NCBI RefSeq assembly: GCF_014643255.1
Contig: NZ_BMJI01000007.1
Location: 1-64,000, forward strand
Direction of reading: 5' to 3'
Source: Tersicoccus solisilvae
GTDB lineage: Bacteria; Actinomycetota; Actinomycetes; Actinomycetales; Micrococcaceae
Length of the DNA: 64,000 nt
The notes beneath the pieces are model-generated. The model made no database searches. It worked only from the letters and a program-made list of their open reading frames with translations, and had not been told where the DNA came from. Both the position numbers and the translations under genes were made by a program. Shown piece after piece: positions 1 through 12,261 of this stretch. Numbering within the stretch: position 1 is the stretch's first letter; every line of letters begins with the position of its first letter.

Positions 1-1494
1 GCCACGTCCCTCCCCCACGCCGGCGAGCAGATCCGCCAGCACATCGACCCGCACCTGGGACAGGGTCCGCCGATCACCACCGTCATCGGTGCCCCCCGGC
101 CCCTCACCCACCGGGGCCCGCACCGCACCAGGCCCGGAATCCGGCGAGGATCCCAGGCCGAACGACGAACCGGGACCGAACGACGAACCGGGACCATCGG
201 CCTGGGCCGTTGTCTCCCGGGCCAGGGCCGAGAGGCGAGCGTCGATGGTCCACGCCGCCGCGGCCGGCAACAATGCCGTCAACCGGGCCATCCCGTCCCG
301 GTCCGGCGTGACCCGCACGAACCGGTTCGCCTGGGCCGCTGCACACCGCTGAGCGAACGACCGGGGATGACAGCGCTCCCGCACCACACGCGCCCTCGAC
401 AGCAACTGCGCGCGAGTCTGCCCTCGCCCGGCCGCCCGCAGCAACGTTCCCTCGGTCACCGCGATCGCCCGTTCCAGGCCTTCCTGGGACTCGGAGTCCA
501 CACAGGCGGGCAGGTCTGCGGCGTACTCCGCCGTTGCCTCGGCGATCACCTGGGCAGCCGTCCCCGCGATCACTCCCGCTTCCAGCGCCGCCACCGTGCG
601 CGGCAGGTGACCCGTGAAGAGTTCCGCTCGCTCCAGCAGACCATGAGCAGCACCCTCACTGACCTGCAGGGCGCACGCGATCTGCGCGACGCCGTCCCGC
701 TCGCCCACCGCGACGCGATCGCGCCGTGACAGACCCGCTGCCTCGGTTCCGTCGTCCACCATCATCGGATGCGTCTCGATCCACCGACCGTGATCCGCAA
801 CCGCCGCCCGCGCCGTCGTCTCGGCCACCCAGTGCCGCGCCCACCACAGCCATGCCTCCAGGCGCCGGATCCCCTCAAGCGCAGTCACGGCCCGCTCGAG
901 ATCCACCGCGGATGCTGTTCCACCGTCATCGCGGAGCTCGACGAGCCGCGACACCAGCGCGACCGGGTCCACGCCGCCGGACGCCGGCTCGCCCGGGCGG
1001 GAACCGTCGGTGATTCCGGACGCGTCGGGCAACGGAGGCAGCAGGTCCTCCAGCCCCGGCAACGCCGCCGGAACCGGACCCTCGGGGAGCGGAATCTCCT
1101 CCATGACCCCATCCAACCCGTCACCACCGACATTTCCCGCACCAGGGTCCGCAACCGGGGACGGCGGCATCGGGACCGGGGACGGCGACACCGGGACCGG
1201 AGCCGAGCACGGCACCCCAACCGGGGACGGCGGCACCGGAACCGGGGACGGCGACACCGGGACCGGGGACGGCAGCAGGGTCGAGGCGTCTGCAGCAGCG
1301 GTCGGTGCCGCTGCTGCAGACGGTTCTGGTGCCGGCGGCCGCACCGCACGGGCGGGATCGACCGGCGCAACCCGCGCGGAGGACCGACCAGGCCCGGCAC
1401 CGGATCGCCCCGAACCAGCACCCGGCGGCACGCCGCCGGCCAGCCCCGGCAACGCCGCCGGAACCGGACCCTCGGGGAGCGGAATCTCCTCCAT
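1..1494 (-). CDS. DUF222 (13E12-type) protein, C-terminus beyond the window
   Basis: The minus strand stays open from 1494 through base 1, in a frame whose codons start at plus positions 1 modulo 3. The conceptual protein has the DUF222 hallmarks: RARVVRERCHPRSFAQRCA, then AWTIDARLSALARET, then RTLSQVRVDVLADLL near the window edge. Family members usually carry a C-terminal HNH nuclease domain, which would lie off the left end and is not seen. Two ATG codons at 1494 and 1104 have identical surroundings because the 5' end is duplicated (see repeat). Starting at 1104 gives a compact N-terminus; starting at 1494 adds about 130 residues, mostly a Pro-Val-Ser-Pro tract. I cannot decide which is used. 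Such genes are often multicopy and recombinogenic in actinobacteria. Function is unknown beyond a probable nuclease or mobile-repeat association. Confidence 0.8.
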   Translation of the reverse strand, partial: MEEIPLPEGPVPAALPGLAGGVPPGAGSGRSGAGPGRSSARVAPVDPARAVRPPAPEPSAAAAPTAAADASTLLPSPVPVSPSPVPVPPSPVGVPCSAPVPVSPSPVPMPPSPVADPGAGNVGGDGLDGVMEEIPLPEGPVPAALPGLEDLLPPLPDASGITDGSRPGEPASGGVDPVALVSRLVELRDDGGTASAVDLERAVTALEGIRRLEAWLWWARHWVAETTARAAVADHGRWIETHPMMVDDGTEAAGLSRRDRVAVGERDGVAQIACALQVSEGAAHGLLERAELFTGHLPRTVAALEAGVIAGTAAQVIAEATAEYAADLPACVDSESQEGLERAIAVTEGTLLRAAGRGQTRAQLLSRARVVRERCHPRSFAQRCAAAQANRFVRVTPDRDGMARLTALLPAAAAWTIDARLSALARETTAQADGPGSSFGPGSSFGLGSSPDSGPGAVRAPVGEGPGGTDDGGDRRTLSQVRVDVLADLLAGVGEGRG

Positions 1495-1527
1495 GACCCC
1501 ATCCAACCCGCCACCACCGACATTTCT
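1051..1527. repeat. Direct repeat of about 87 bp covering the DUF222 start region, 390 bp apart
   Basis: Positions 1051-1137 and 1441-1527 are identical except for one base (1121 versus 1511). The period is 390 bp, exactly 130 codons, so both copies lie in the same frame of the minus-strand gene. Each copy contains an ATG (at 1104 and 1494) with the same upstream bases and the same first codons (MEEIPLPEGPVPAALPGL). It looks like an in-frame duplication of a translation start region. Confidence 0.9.
1155..1275. repeat. Degenerate short-period repeat encoding a Pro/Val/Ser tract
   Basis: Variants of ACCGGGGACGGCGACACC recur several times with a period close to 18 bp. Read on the minus strand they give PVPVSPSPVP-type repeats in the stretch between the two copies of the DUF222 start. 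This is low-complexity DNA that probably expands and contracts by slippage. Confidence 0.75.
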
Positions 1528-1858
1528 CCGGCCGCACTCTGCAACCCCGCAGCGGCCGACGTTCGCCGACCAGTGGCGGCCCATGCTGGCCATCGGCGCC
1601 GACATCGCCCTGACGGCGCTCCCCTTCTCCACCTCCATGACGACGTTCCTCGGCCAGGTGGTGAAGCTGGACCTCTCCGCCGTCCTGCTGTCGAAGGTCG
1701 TCGCCCGTGCTGCCCGCCGCGGCACCCCGCCCGCCACGGGGACGCCCCGGCAGCAGAGCCGCCCGGCGGACCACGGATGCCCGTCGTCGGACGGCGCCCG
1801 CGGTCCGCGTCGTGTTACCGGCGAGTTTCCACAGCAGGCTGACATATCAGTGAGGTGA
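1528..1858 (+). pseudogene. Coding-like 3' fragment of an unidentified gene
   Basis: The plus frame ending in TGA at 1856-1858 shows almost pure G/C third positions from about 1540 to 1760. The peptide is amphipathic and protein-like, including the stretches ADQWRPMLAIGADIALTALP and FLGQVVKLDLSAVLLSKVVA. It has no start of its own: the frame runs back into the duplicated DUF222 segment ending at 1527. The simplest reading is the C-terminal remnant of a resident gene whose 5' part was lost when the DUF222 copy arrived. I do not recognise the family. The final 35 or so residues are atypical and may be post-frameshift sequence. Confidence 0.5.
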
Positions 1859-1926
1859 AATCTGGCGATCAGTTCGATAAAACCGCCGGGTAACCCTTGT
1901 CGCGCCCGTCCGCATATGCCTAATGT

Positions 1927-1957
1927 GTGATGCATCACTGTTGCGTTCCTCGCAACA
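1927..1957. promoter_or_regulatory. Paired palindromes upstream of the MHS transporter, probable operator
   Basis: GTGATGCATCAC (1927-1938) is a perfect 12-bp palindrome. It is followed directly by TGTTGCG-TTCCT-CGCAACA (1939-1957), a perfect 7-bp inverted repeat with a 5-bp spacer. The pair lies 35-65 bp before the GTG start in an AT-richer pocket. This is typical of a regulator-binding site; the regulator is unknown. Confidence 0.55.
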
Positions 1958-1991
1958 ATTAATCCCCACCCGACGCGGAAGGCGGTCGTCC

Positions 1992-3347
1992 GTGGAGTCC
2001 TCCCCCACCACTCCGAACAGCCCGGTCACGACCTCCTTCGGTCCCGGCCCCGAGACGGCGGCCGTCATCACGGTCGACGCCGGCGTCCGGCGCCGGGTCG
2101 TCGGAGCGAGCTTCATCGGTAACTTCGTCGAGTGGTTCGACTACGCCGTGTACGGCTATCTCGCCGCCGTCATCGGCGCCGTGTTCTTCCCCGAGTCGGA
2201 CAAGCAGACCCAGCTCCTCTCGACCTTCGCGATCTTCGCGATCTCCTTCATCATCCGGCCCCTGGGCGGCTTCTTCTGGGGCAGCATCGGTGACAAGATC
2301 GGCCGGCGCGCCGCCCTCTCCTGGTCGATCCTGATCATGTCCGTGGCCACGTTCTGCATCGGCCTGCTGCCCACCTACGCACTCGTCGGGGTGCTCGCCC
2401 CCCTCCTGCTGCTGCTGGTGCGCGTCGTGCAGGGCTTCTCCGCCTCCGGCGAGTACGCCGGCGCCTCCGCCTTCCTGGTGGAGTACGCCCCGGCGAACCG
2501 GCGCGGCCTCTACGCCGCCGTCGTGCCCGCCTCCACCGCGGCCGGCCTGCTGCTCGGCTCGCTGCTGGCGGCCCTGCTCACCGCGGTGCTCTCCACGCAA
2601 CAGCTCTCCGACTGGGGCTGGCGCCTGCCGTTCCTGCTGGCGGCCCCGATGGGCCTGATCGGCCGCTACATCCGCACCCGGCTGGAGGACACCCCCGCCT
2701 TCCGGCACCTGGCCGAGAAGGACCACGCGGTCAAGGCTCCGGCCCGGGCCATGTTCCGCGACCACTGGCGCACGCTGCTGCTCGCCGCGGGCGCCGTGCT
2801 CCTGAACGCGGTCGGCTTCTACGTCATCCTCAGCTACATGCCCACCTATCTGGCCGAGGAGATCGGGCTGGACGCGACGGCGTCGTTCCTGGCGACCAGC
2901 ATCGCCCTGCTGACCTATATCGGCTTCATCTTCCTCACCGGCGCCCTCTCGGACCACTACGGCCGCAAGCGGGTGCTGGTCGCGGCGAGCGTCTGCTTCG
3001 TGGTCTTCACCGTGCCCGCCTTCCTGCTGCTCGGGACCGGCAACTTCCTGGCCATCCTCGTCGTCGAGGTGTTCCTCGGAGCGATGCTGACGCTCAACGA
3101 CGGCACGTTGCCGAGCTTCCTCGCCGAGCTGTTCCCGACGACGGTGCGCTACAGCGGATTCGCGGTCAGCTTCAACCTGTCCAACGCCCTCTTCGGCGGC
3201 ACCGCCCCGTTCGTGGCCACCTGGCTCATCGCCCAGACCCACAACGACCTGGCCCCGGGCTTCTACCTGATGGCCGCCGCCGTCATCTCCCTCGTCGCGG
3301 TGCTCTTCGCCCGCGAGACCTCGCGCACGCCGCTGCGCGAGTCCTGA
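1992..3347 (+). CDS. MFS transporter, metabolite:H+ symporter (MHS) family
   Basis: Twelve-helix symporter of 451 residues related to ProP, ShiA and KgtP. Visible hallmarks are FIGNFVEWFDYAVYGY in helix 1, the loop 2-3 motif GDKIGRRAA, RVVQGFSASGEYAGA in helix 4, and SDHYGRKRVL in the second half. I start it at GTG 1992, nine bases after a GGAAGG ribosome site; an upstream in-frame ATG at 1923 lacks one and would overlap the operator palindromes. It lies 69 bp before the NCS1 permease gene and is probably cotranscribed with the creatinase unit. The substrate could be creatine, betaine, a carboxylate or an amine; the sequence does not say which. Confidence 0.85.
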   Translation: MESSPTTPNSPVTTSFGPGPETAAVITVDAGVRRRVVGASFIGNFVEWFDYAVYGYLAAVIGAVFFPESDKQTQLLSTFAIFAISFIIRPLGGFFWGSIGDKIGRRAALSWSILIMSVATFCIGLLPTYALVGVLAPLLLLLVRVVQGFSASGEYAGASAFLVEYAPANRRGLYAAVVPASTAAGLLLGSLLAALLTAVLSTQQLSDWGWRLPFLLAAPMGLIGRYIRTRLEDTPAFRHLAEKDHAVKAPARAMFRDHWRTLLLAAGAVLLNAVGFYVILSYMPTYLAEEIGLDATASFLATSIALLTYIGFIFLTGALSDHYGRKRVLVAASVCFVVFTVPAFLLLGTGNFLAILVVEVFLGAMLTLNDGTLPSFLAELFPTTVRYSGFAVSFNLSNALFGGTAPFVATWLIAQTHNDLAPGFYLMAAAVISLVAVLFARETSRTPLRES

Positions 3348-3416
3348 GTCCCCCGTCCGTTCCGTTCACCCACCCCAGCCACCATGCGTTCGTCGCCACG
3401 TCACGAAGGGTCGATC

Positions 3417-4989
3417 ATGAAAGAAGCAGCCTCCAGCTCGGAGACCGTCACGCAGGAGGTCGAGGACACCCTGCAACCGGTGCCCGAGCACGCCCGCACC
3501 ACGAAGCTCTCCGGGCAGTTCTGGATCTGGGCGGGCGCCAACGTCGCCCCGATCAACTGGATCCTCGGCGCGCTGGGCATCCAGCTGGGCCTGAGTTTCG
3601 CCGACACGATGACCGTCCTCATCATCGGCAACCTCATCGGCATGGCCGGGTTCGGGTTCTTCGTCCTGCTGGGACAGAAGACCGGCGCCACCGGCATGCT
3701 GCTCGCCCGCGGGGCGTTCGGCCGCCGCGGCGGCTACCTGCCCGCCGCCATCCAGGCCATCGTCGCCATCGGCTGGGCCGCCGTGAACACCTGGATCATC
3801 CTCGATCTGGTGATGGCGCTGTTCGGCCTGATCGGCTGGGTCGACCCCGCCCAGCAGAACCTCGGCTGGCGCCTCGGCGTGGCCGCCGTCATCATGGCCA
3901 TCCAGGTCATCATCTGCTACCGCGGCTACAAGGCCATCGCGCGGTTCGAGCGGTGGACGATGCCTCCCACCCTGATCGTCCTCGTCGCCATGTCGATCAT
4001 CGCCTGGACCCAGCTGGACATCGACTGGAGCTACGCCGGGCCTGCCGGCGCCGTGCTGACCGGCGGCGAGCGCTTCGCGGCCATGTCCGGCATCATGACC
4101 GCCATCGGCATCGGCTGGGGCATCGGCTGGTTCACGTACGCCCCGGACTACTCCCGGTTCGTCAGCACGTCCGTCAAACCGGCGAAGCTGTTCGCCACCA
4201 GCGCCCTGGGCCAGTTCCTTCCCGTCGTCTGGCTCGGCCTGCTCGGCGCGAGCCTGGCCACCAAGAACGGCGCGGCGGACCCCGGTGAGCTGATCGTCTC
4301 CAACTTCGGCGTGATGGCGATCCCGGTCATCCTGCTGGTCATCCACGGCCCCATCGCCACGAACATCATCAACATGTACACGTTCTCCGTGGCCGTGCAG
4401 GCCCTGGACGTGAAGATCTCCCGCAAGGCCCTCTCCATCGTCGTCGGCGTGCTGGCGATGGTCGGCGTCTGGCTCTTCACCCTCACCCCGGACTTCGGCG
4501 AGACGCTCGACTCGTGGCTGATCAGCATCGTGGCCTGGGTCGCCACCTGGGGCGGCATCATGGCGGTGCACTACTTCGTGTTCGAGCGGCATCACCGGAA
4601 CTTCGACTACCTGTTCCTCTCCCCCACGGACACCCACCTGAAGGCGTTCAACCCCATCGCGTTCATCGCCTTCTTCGCCGGGATCATCGCGACCTGGCTG
4701 TTCATGTACGGCGCCATCCCGGCGTTCCAGGGCCCGATCGCCACCGCGATGGGCGGCGTGGACCTCTCCTGGCTCGCCGGCACCGTGGTCGCCGCCGGTC
4801 TCTACCTGGCCCTCGGTTGGCCCCGGTTCAAGTCGCGGATCCACGCGGGCGTGCCCCTGGGCATCCGGCAGGACCTGTCCGACCGCGAGGTCCTGAACAC
4901 CCGCGGCAACGCCGTGATCCCCCGCCCGGACCAGGTCCCCGCCGGCGAGACCGCCTCCGCGACCGCCGCCGACACGGAGGGAACCGGGA

Positions 4990-5009
<20 letters not shown>
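3417..5009 (+). CDS. NCS1-family permease (CodB-like nucleobase/creatinine transporter)
   Basis: Integral membrane protein of 530 residues with about 12 helices and the NCS1 pattern: WIWAGANVAPINWILGALGI in the first helix, then LLGQKTGATGMLLARGAFG. Known relatives carry cytosine, purines, hydantoins or thiamine into the cytoplasm. ATG 3417 has GAAGGG six bases upstream and is preferred to ATG 3384. The last 20 bases overlap the start of the deacetylase-fold gene, so the two are translationally coupled. With creatinase downstream, a cyclic guanidino or hydantoin-like substrate such as creatinine is the natural inference. Confidence 0.85.
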
Positions 5010-8689
<3,680 letters not shown>

Positions 8690-8697
8690 GCCGCGAT

Positions 8698-8711
8698 CCC
8701 GGTGCGCCGGG
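8698..8711. terminator. Short hairpin between convergent genes
   Basis: CCCGG-TGCG-CCGGG lies in the 27-bp gap between the convergent gdhA and phospholipase-D-like genes. Stem of five pairs with no T-tract; a weak candidate bidirectional terminator. Confidence 0.3.
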
Positions 8712-8716
8712 CCGGG

Positions 8717-10324
8717 TCAGAACCGGTCGCGGCGCTTCAGCCCGCGCGGGCGGCCGTCCGGGTCGTGCAGCGTGCGGTAGAGCACCTCGGCCCACGCCCG
8801 GGTCAGCGGCGAGAGGTCCGGGGTCTGCAGGCGGCGGAGCCGGCCGGGCGGACGTGGACCCCGCCGGCCGCCGTCGTACCAGTGCTCGAGCGCCTCGACG
8901 GCGGCGGCGTAGGCGCCGAACATGTCCGCCTCGTCGAGGCAGTCGGCCATGATCTGCGCGAGCCCGTCGTCGTCGACGCCGTCCGGCAGTTCGCGGTCCA
9001 GGTGCTCGGCCGCCAGCCGCAGCCGCAGCCGCCGGGCGTAGGCCGAATGGCCCTCGCCGGCGTCGTCGATCACCGCGGCGGAGAGCTCCGAGTCGTGGGT
9101 CCACGAACGGCGGTTGAAGTTGTCCGAGCCGACCGAGGCCCAGGTGTCGTCCATGATGCACACCTTGGCGTGCACGTACACCGGTTGCCCGGCCCGGTTC
9201 TCCAGGCCGTAGAACGCCACCCGCTCCGGGGCGGACGCGGTGATCAGCCGGAGCGCCCGCTCGCGGCCCACCAGCTGCGGGATCCGGCCGGTCGCGCCGC
9301 CCTGGTCGGTGAAGCGGGGCAGCACCCCGAGCACGTGCAGGCCGTCGCTGGTGCGCAGGGCGTGGTCGAAGCGGTCGGCGACGTCGGTGGACCACAGGTA
9401 CTGATCCTCGATGTAGACCATCCGCCGCGCGTGGTCCAGGGCCTTGGTGTAGCCGCGGGCCACCGAGCGCTCCCCGCCGACGGCGAAGGGGTAGTCCATC
9501 CCCCACCGCAGGTCCGGGTAGGTCCGCAGCAGCTGCACGTGGTGGGTGGCGCCGTCGACCGGCGCGGGGGCCGGGGTGCGCTCGGGCAGGGGGTCCGGGG
9601 TGGTGTCGTCGCGGGCCAGCGCGTCGCGCAGCCGTCGCCACGGGGACCGGGTCAGCGGGGTCGGGTCCTCCCAGCGCTCGCGGAACACGGTCTCGACGTC
9701 GTGGACCGCCGGGCCCTGGATGGCCAGCTGCACGTCGTGCCAGGGCGGAGTGTCCCCGTACTCGTCGGCCATGGCCTGGGGCTGGGGGTCGCCGCCGTGC
9801 CGGGCGTCGTCCCGGCGGGAGTGGCACAGGTCGATGCCGCCCACGTAGGCGATGTCGTCCTCGGGCCGGTTCCGGTGCCGCAGCACGACGAACTTCTGGT
9901 GGTGGGAGCCCATGGTGCGCACGCGCATGTCCAGCAGCGTCTCCGCGCCGTGGTCCTGCAACGCCTGGATGAGGTGCCGGTTCTGCTCGGCGGAGAAGTG
10001 CAGCTTGTCCCAGTGGGAGCGCCACACCAGGCCGCGCACGTCGACCCCGCGCTCGTCCGCCCGGCCGAGCACCCGGGAGACCTCGCTGCCCGGTTCACCG
10101 GTCATCCGCTCGTCCGGGTCGCCTCGCCAGTCGGTGAACAGCAGCAGATCCCCGGAACGCATCGCCTCGATGCGCTCGTACAGCTCCGCGAAGTAGACCG
10201 CGCCGTGGATGAGGGGACGGACGACATTGCCCGACGAGTGGGCCTGCTGACCCGGATGCGGGTCGTCCAGCCTGGTGTGACGGTTGTCCCGTTCGTACTT
10301 GCGCAGGTACCAGGACGTCGACAC
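8717..10324 (-). CDS. Phospholipase D/cardiolipin synthase-like protein
   Basis: Protein of 535 residues with two HKD-type motifs in the PLD-fold order. The second, HAKVCIMDD followed by SVGSDNFNRRS, is canonical. The first reads GSHHQKFVVLRH: it has His and Lys but Arg where Asp is expected, so catalytic details may differ. There is no clear signal peptide or membrane segment, unlike bacterial cardiolipin synthases with N-terminal helices, so a soluble phosphodiesterase is possible. The start is GTG at 10322-10324 with no strong ribosome site. It is divergent from the IclR gene across 61 bp and convergent with gdhA. The substrate is unknown. Confidence 0.85.
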   Translation of the reverse strand: MSTSWYLRKYERDNRHTRLDDPHPGQQAHSSGNVVRPLIHGAVYFAELYERIEAMRSGDLLLFTDWRGDPDERMTGEPGSEVSRVLGRADERGVDVRGLVWRSHWDKLHFSAEQNRHLIQALQDHGAETLLDMRVRTMGSHHQKFVVLRHRNRPEDDIAYVGGIDLCHSRRDDARHGGDPQPQAMADEYGDTPPWHDVQLAIQGPAVHDVETVFRERWEDPTPLTRSPWRRLRDALARDDTTPDPLPERTPAPAPVDGATHHVQLLRTYPDLRWGMDYPFAVGGERSVARGYTKALDHARRMVYIEDQYLWSTDVADRFDHALRTSDGLHVLGVLPRFTDQGGATGRIPQLVGRERALRLITASAPERVAFYGLENRAGQPVYVHAKVCIMDDTWASVGSDNFNRRSWTHDSELSAAVIDDAGEGHSAYARRLRLRLAAEHLDRELPDGVDDDGLAQIMADCLDEADMFGAYAAAVEALEHWYDGGRRGPRPPGRLRRLQTPDLSPLTRAWAEVLYRTLHDPDGRPRGLKRRDRF

Positions 10325-10385
10325 GGCACCATGCTATGCCCGCGTCACCGGCGGTTCCGGCTCGCCGGGACAGCAGAATGGGCAG

Positions 10386-11180
10386 ATGAGCATGGGCAGT
10401 GACGACGATCTGGGTGGCCGTGGGCCCTCCGCCATCACCAACGCCGTGGCCATCCTGCGGTGCTTCACCGTGGATGAGCCCAGTCTCGGGGTCACGGAGA
10501 TCGCCGCGAGGATCGGGGTGCACAAGAGCACGGTGTCCCGCGTCCTGGCCAATCTCGAGGCCGAGGACCTGGTGGAGCGGGACCCGGTGACCCGCCGGTT
10601 CCGCCTGGGGGTCGGCATCATCGCCGTCGCGGGTCCGCTGTTGGCGCGATTGGAGGTGCGGCGGGTCGCCTACCCGGTGTTGAACGGGCTGGCGGAGCGG
10701 ACCCGGGAGACGGCGGCGCTGATGGTGTGGGACGGTCACGGCGCGGTCTCCGTGGAGCAGATCCCCAGCACGCGGCTGATCAAGCACACCGCGGCGCTGG
10801 GCAGCCGGTACACGACCACCCAGAGCGCGAGCGTCCTGGTGTTCCTGGCGGCGATGGCGGACGACGACGTCCGCGCCCTGCTGCGCAGCGGGTCGGTGAT
10901 CGGGCCGCAGCACGACGACGAGGCCCTGGCGGAGCTGATGGACCGCCTCGCCGCGGTGCGGGCGGAGGGCTACGCCGTCAACTACGGCCTGACCTCGGAC
11001 GACGAGGTGGGAATCGCATCCGCGGTGCAGGACCACCGCGGCGCGGTGGTGGCGGCGGTGCTCGTGTCCGCGCCCCGCTACCGGACTCCGCTGGAGGACG
11101 TCCCGGCGCTGGGCACCGCGTGCCGTGAGGCCGCCGACGCCGTCTCCGGGCGGCTGGGCGGCCGCCCCTGGCGCGGGTAG
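10386..11180 (+). CDS. IclR-family transcriptional regulator
   Basis: DNA-binding regulator of 264 residues. The winged helix occupies about residues 15-75 (LGVTEIAARIGVHKSTVSRV followed by LEAEDLVERDP), and the C-terminal ligand-binding domain follows. ATG 10386 is preferred because the HTH falls at the usual distance from it; another ATG follows two codons later. IclR proteins commonly control catabolic operons in response to a small acid. No obvious target is adjacent other than the divergent PLD-like gene, so it may act on the creatine or guanidino modules in trans. That is speculation. Confidence 0.9.
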   Translation: MSMGSDDDLGGRGPSAITNAVAILRCFTVDEPSLGVTEIAARIGVHKSTVSRVLANLEAEDLVERDPVTRRFRLGVGIIAVAGPLLARLEVRRVAYPVLNGLAERTRETAALMVWDGHGAVSVEQIPSTRLIKHTAALGSRYTTTQSASVLVFLAAMADDDVRALLRSGSVIGPQHDDEALAELMDRLAAVRAEGYAVNYGLTSDDEVGIASAVQDHRGAVVAAVLVSAPRYRTPLEDVPALGTACREAADAVSGRLGGRPWRG

Positions 11181-11210
11181 GAGCCCGACACCGGACGGCG
11201 GCCGGGCGGC

Positions 11211-11430
11211 GCGGGCTTCGCCGAGCCGGTCCCGCGACACGCCGGCCTCGACGGGGATGTGACGTCGCCCGCGGAACCCGGTCCCACGACACGCCGGCCT
11301 CGACGGGGATTTGACGTCGCCCGCGGAACCCGGTCCCACGACACGCCGGCGCCGACGGGGATATGACGCCATATCCCGACAATTCCTGGTGTGTCGTGGG
11401 ACCCGGTGCGGGCGACGTTGGTGACGCCGG
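11211..11430. repeat. Three tandem 52-bp repeats plus an inverted partial copy
   Basis: Between the IclR gene and the next gene (310 bp, no gene inside), copies at about 11211-11266 (divergent at its left end), 11267-11318 and 11319-11370 share CCCGGTCCCACGACACGCCG and CGACGGGGAT-TTGACGTC-like blocks. At 11389-11430 the reverse complement of the left part returns (GTGTCGTGGGACCCGGTGCG), so the array can fold back on itself. Codon-like periodicity is absent. This is an extragenic repeat array, possibly doubling as a bidirectional terminator for the convergent flanking genes. Confidence 0.8.
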
Positions 11431-11490
11431 CTCCGGGGGACGCCGTCGTAGGACCGAGCGCCGCCGGAAGCGTCGGAGGGTCCCGACGGG

Positions 11491-12210
11491 TCAGGCGGCG
11501 CCGTCGGCCGGGCGGGGCTGGTCGGTGCCGGGCGGCAGGCCGAGCAGGACACGCCGCTCCAGCGCGGCGACCGCCTCGGCGGGCAGCACGATGATGCCCT
11601 CGAGCTCACGCCGGACCCGGCCGTAGGCCACCTGCCGTTCGTTGGCGGTCGCCGCAGGGTCCACGGCCACGCGCAGCAGCTGCCGGGCGTGGGCGAGCCG
11701 GCGGCGTTCCTCCTGCGCGTACTGGGAGTCGCGCACGCGCACGGCCTCGCGCTCGGCCAGGTCGAAGGCCACCTCGTACCGGCGCACCGCGTCCCGGTAC
11801 TCCGCGACCCCGTCGTCGGCCAGCAGCGCCTCCGCCCCGGCCGGTCGCAGCCCGTCCGCGGTGCGCTTGGCCCGGATGAAGTCCACGGTGAGCGGCTGGC
11901 GCACGTCCGTCATCATCGGGAAGTCGATGAGCTTGGCGACGTCGAGCTCGTAGGCGAGCCAGCGACCGTTGACGGCGTCGTGATCCGCGATCAGCTGCCG
12001 CGCCGCTGCCAGCTGACGTTCCCGCTGCGCGCGCTGCTCGGCACGGGCGTCCGTCCGGCGCGACGCGGTGGGCGGCACCCCGACCGGAGGCTCGAGCGGG
12101 GGCAGCCGGAGCCGACGCCGGCGTCGCGCGGCGAACCCGCTGCCGGCGAGCGCCCACACGGGGAAGATCAGCCACCAGGGGAAGGTCGCCCAATGCTCCA
12201 TGCCGACCAT
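11491..12210 (-). CDS. Membrane-anchored hypothetical protein
   Basis: Protein of 239 residues that I cannot assign. One N-terminal hydrophobic segment (about residues 8-27, FPWWLIFPVWALAGSGF) is followed by a basic Arg cluster, which predicts a single-pass anchor with the rest in the cytoplasm. The remainder is charged and helical, rich in Arg, Glu and Ala, consistent with coiled coil, with no catalytic motif visible. ATG codons at 12208-12210 and 12199-12201 are both possible. It lies 51 bp downstream of the response regulator on the same strand and may be cotranscribed with the two-component genes. Confidence 0.7.
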   Translation of the reverse strand: MVGMEHWATFPWWLIFPVWALAGSGFAARRRRRLRLPPLEPPVGVPPTASRRTDARAEQRAQRERQLAAARQLIADHDAVNGRWLAYELDVAKLIDFPMMTDVRQPLTVDFIRAKRTADGLRPAGAEALLADDGVAEYRDAVRRYEVAFDLAEREAVRVRDSQYAQEERRRLAHARQLLRVAVDPAATANERQVAYGRVRRELEGIIVLPAEAVAALERRVLLGLPPGTDQPRPADGAA

Positions 12211-12261
12211 GCTGCTACGCCGGAGCCGCGCCCACCAGAGGGCGCGACTGGCAATGCGCCG

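Noticed and set aside
1010-1500. Long plus-strand reading frame rich in Gly, Thr and Asp
   Set aside because: It is antisense to the Pro-rich part of the DUF222 gene, and the minus frame joins directly to a recognisable DUF222 domain. Only the part beyond about 1540 looks coding on the plus strand.
11211-11430. CRISPR array
   Set aside because: Repeats are contiguous without variable spacers, and no cas genes are present.
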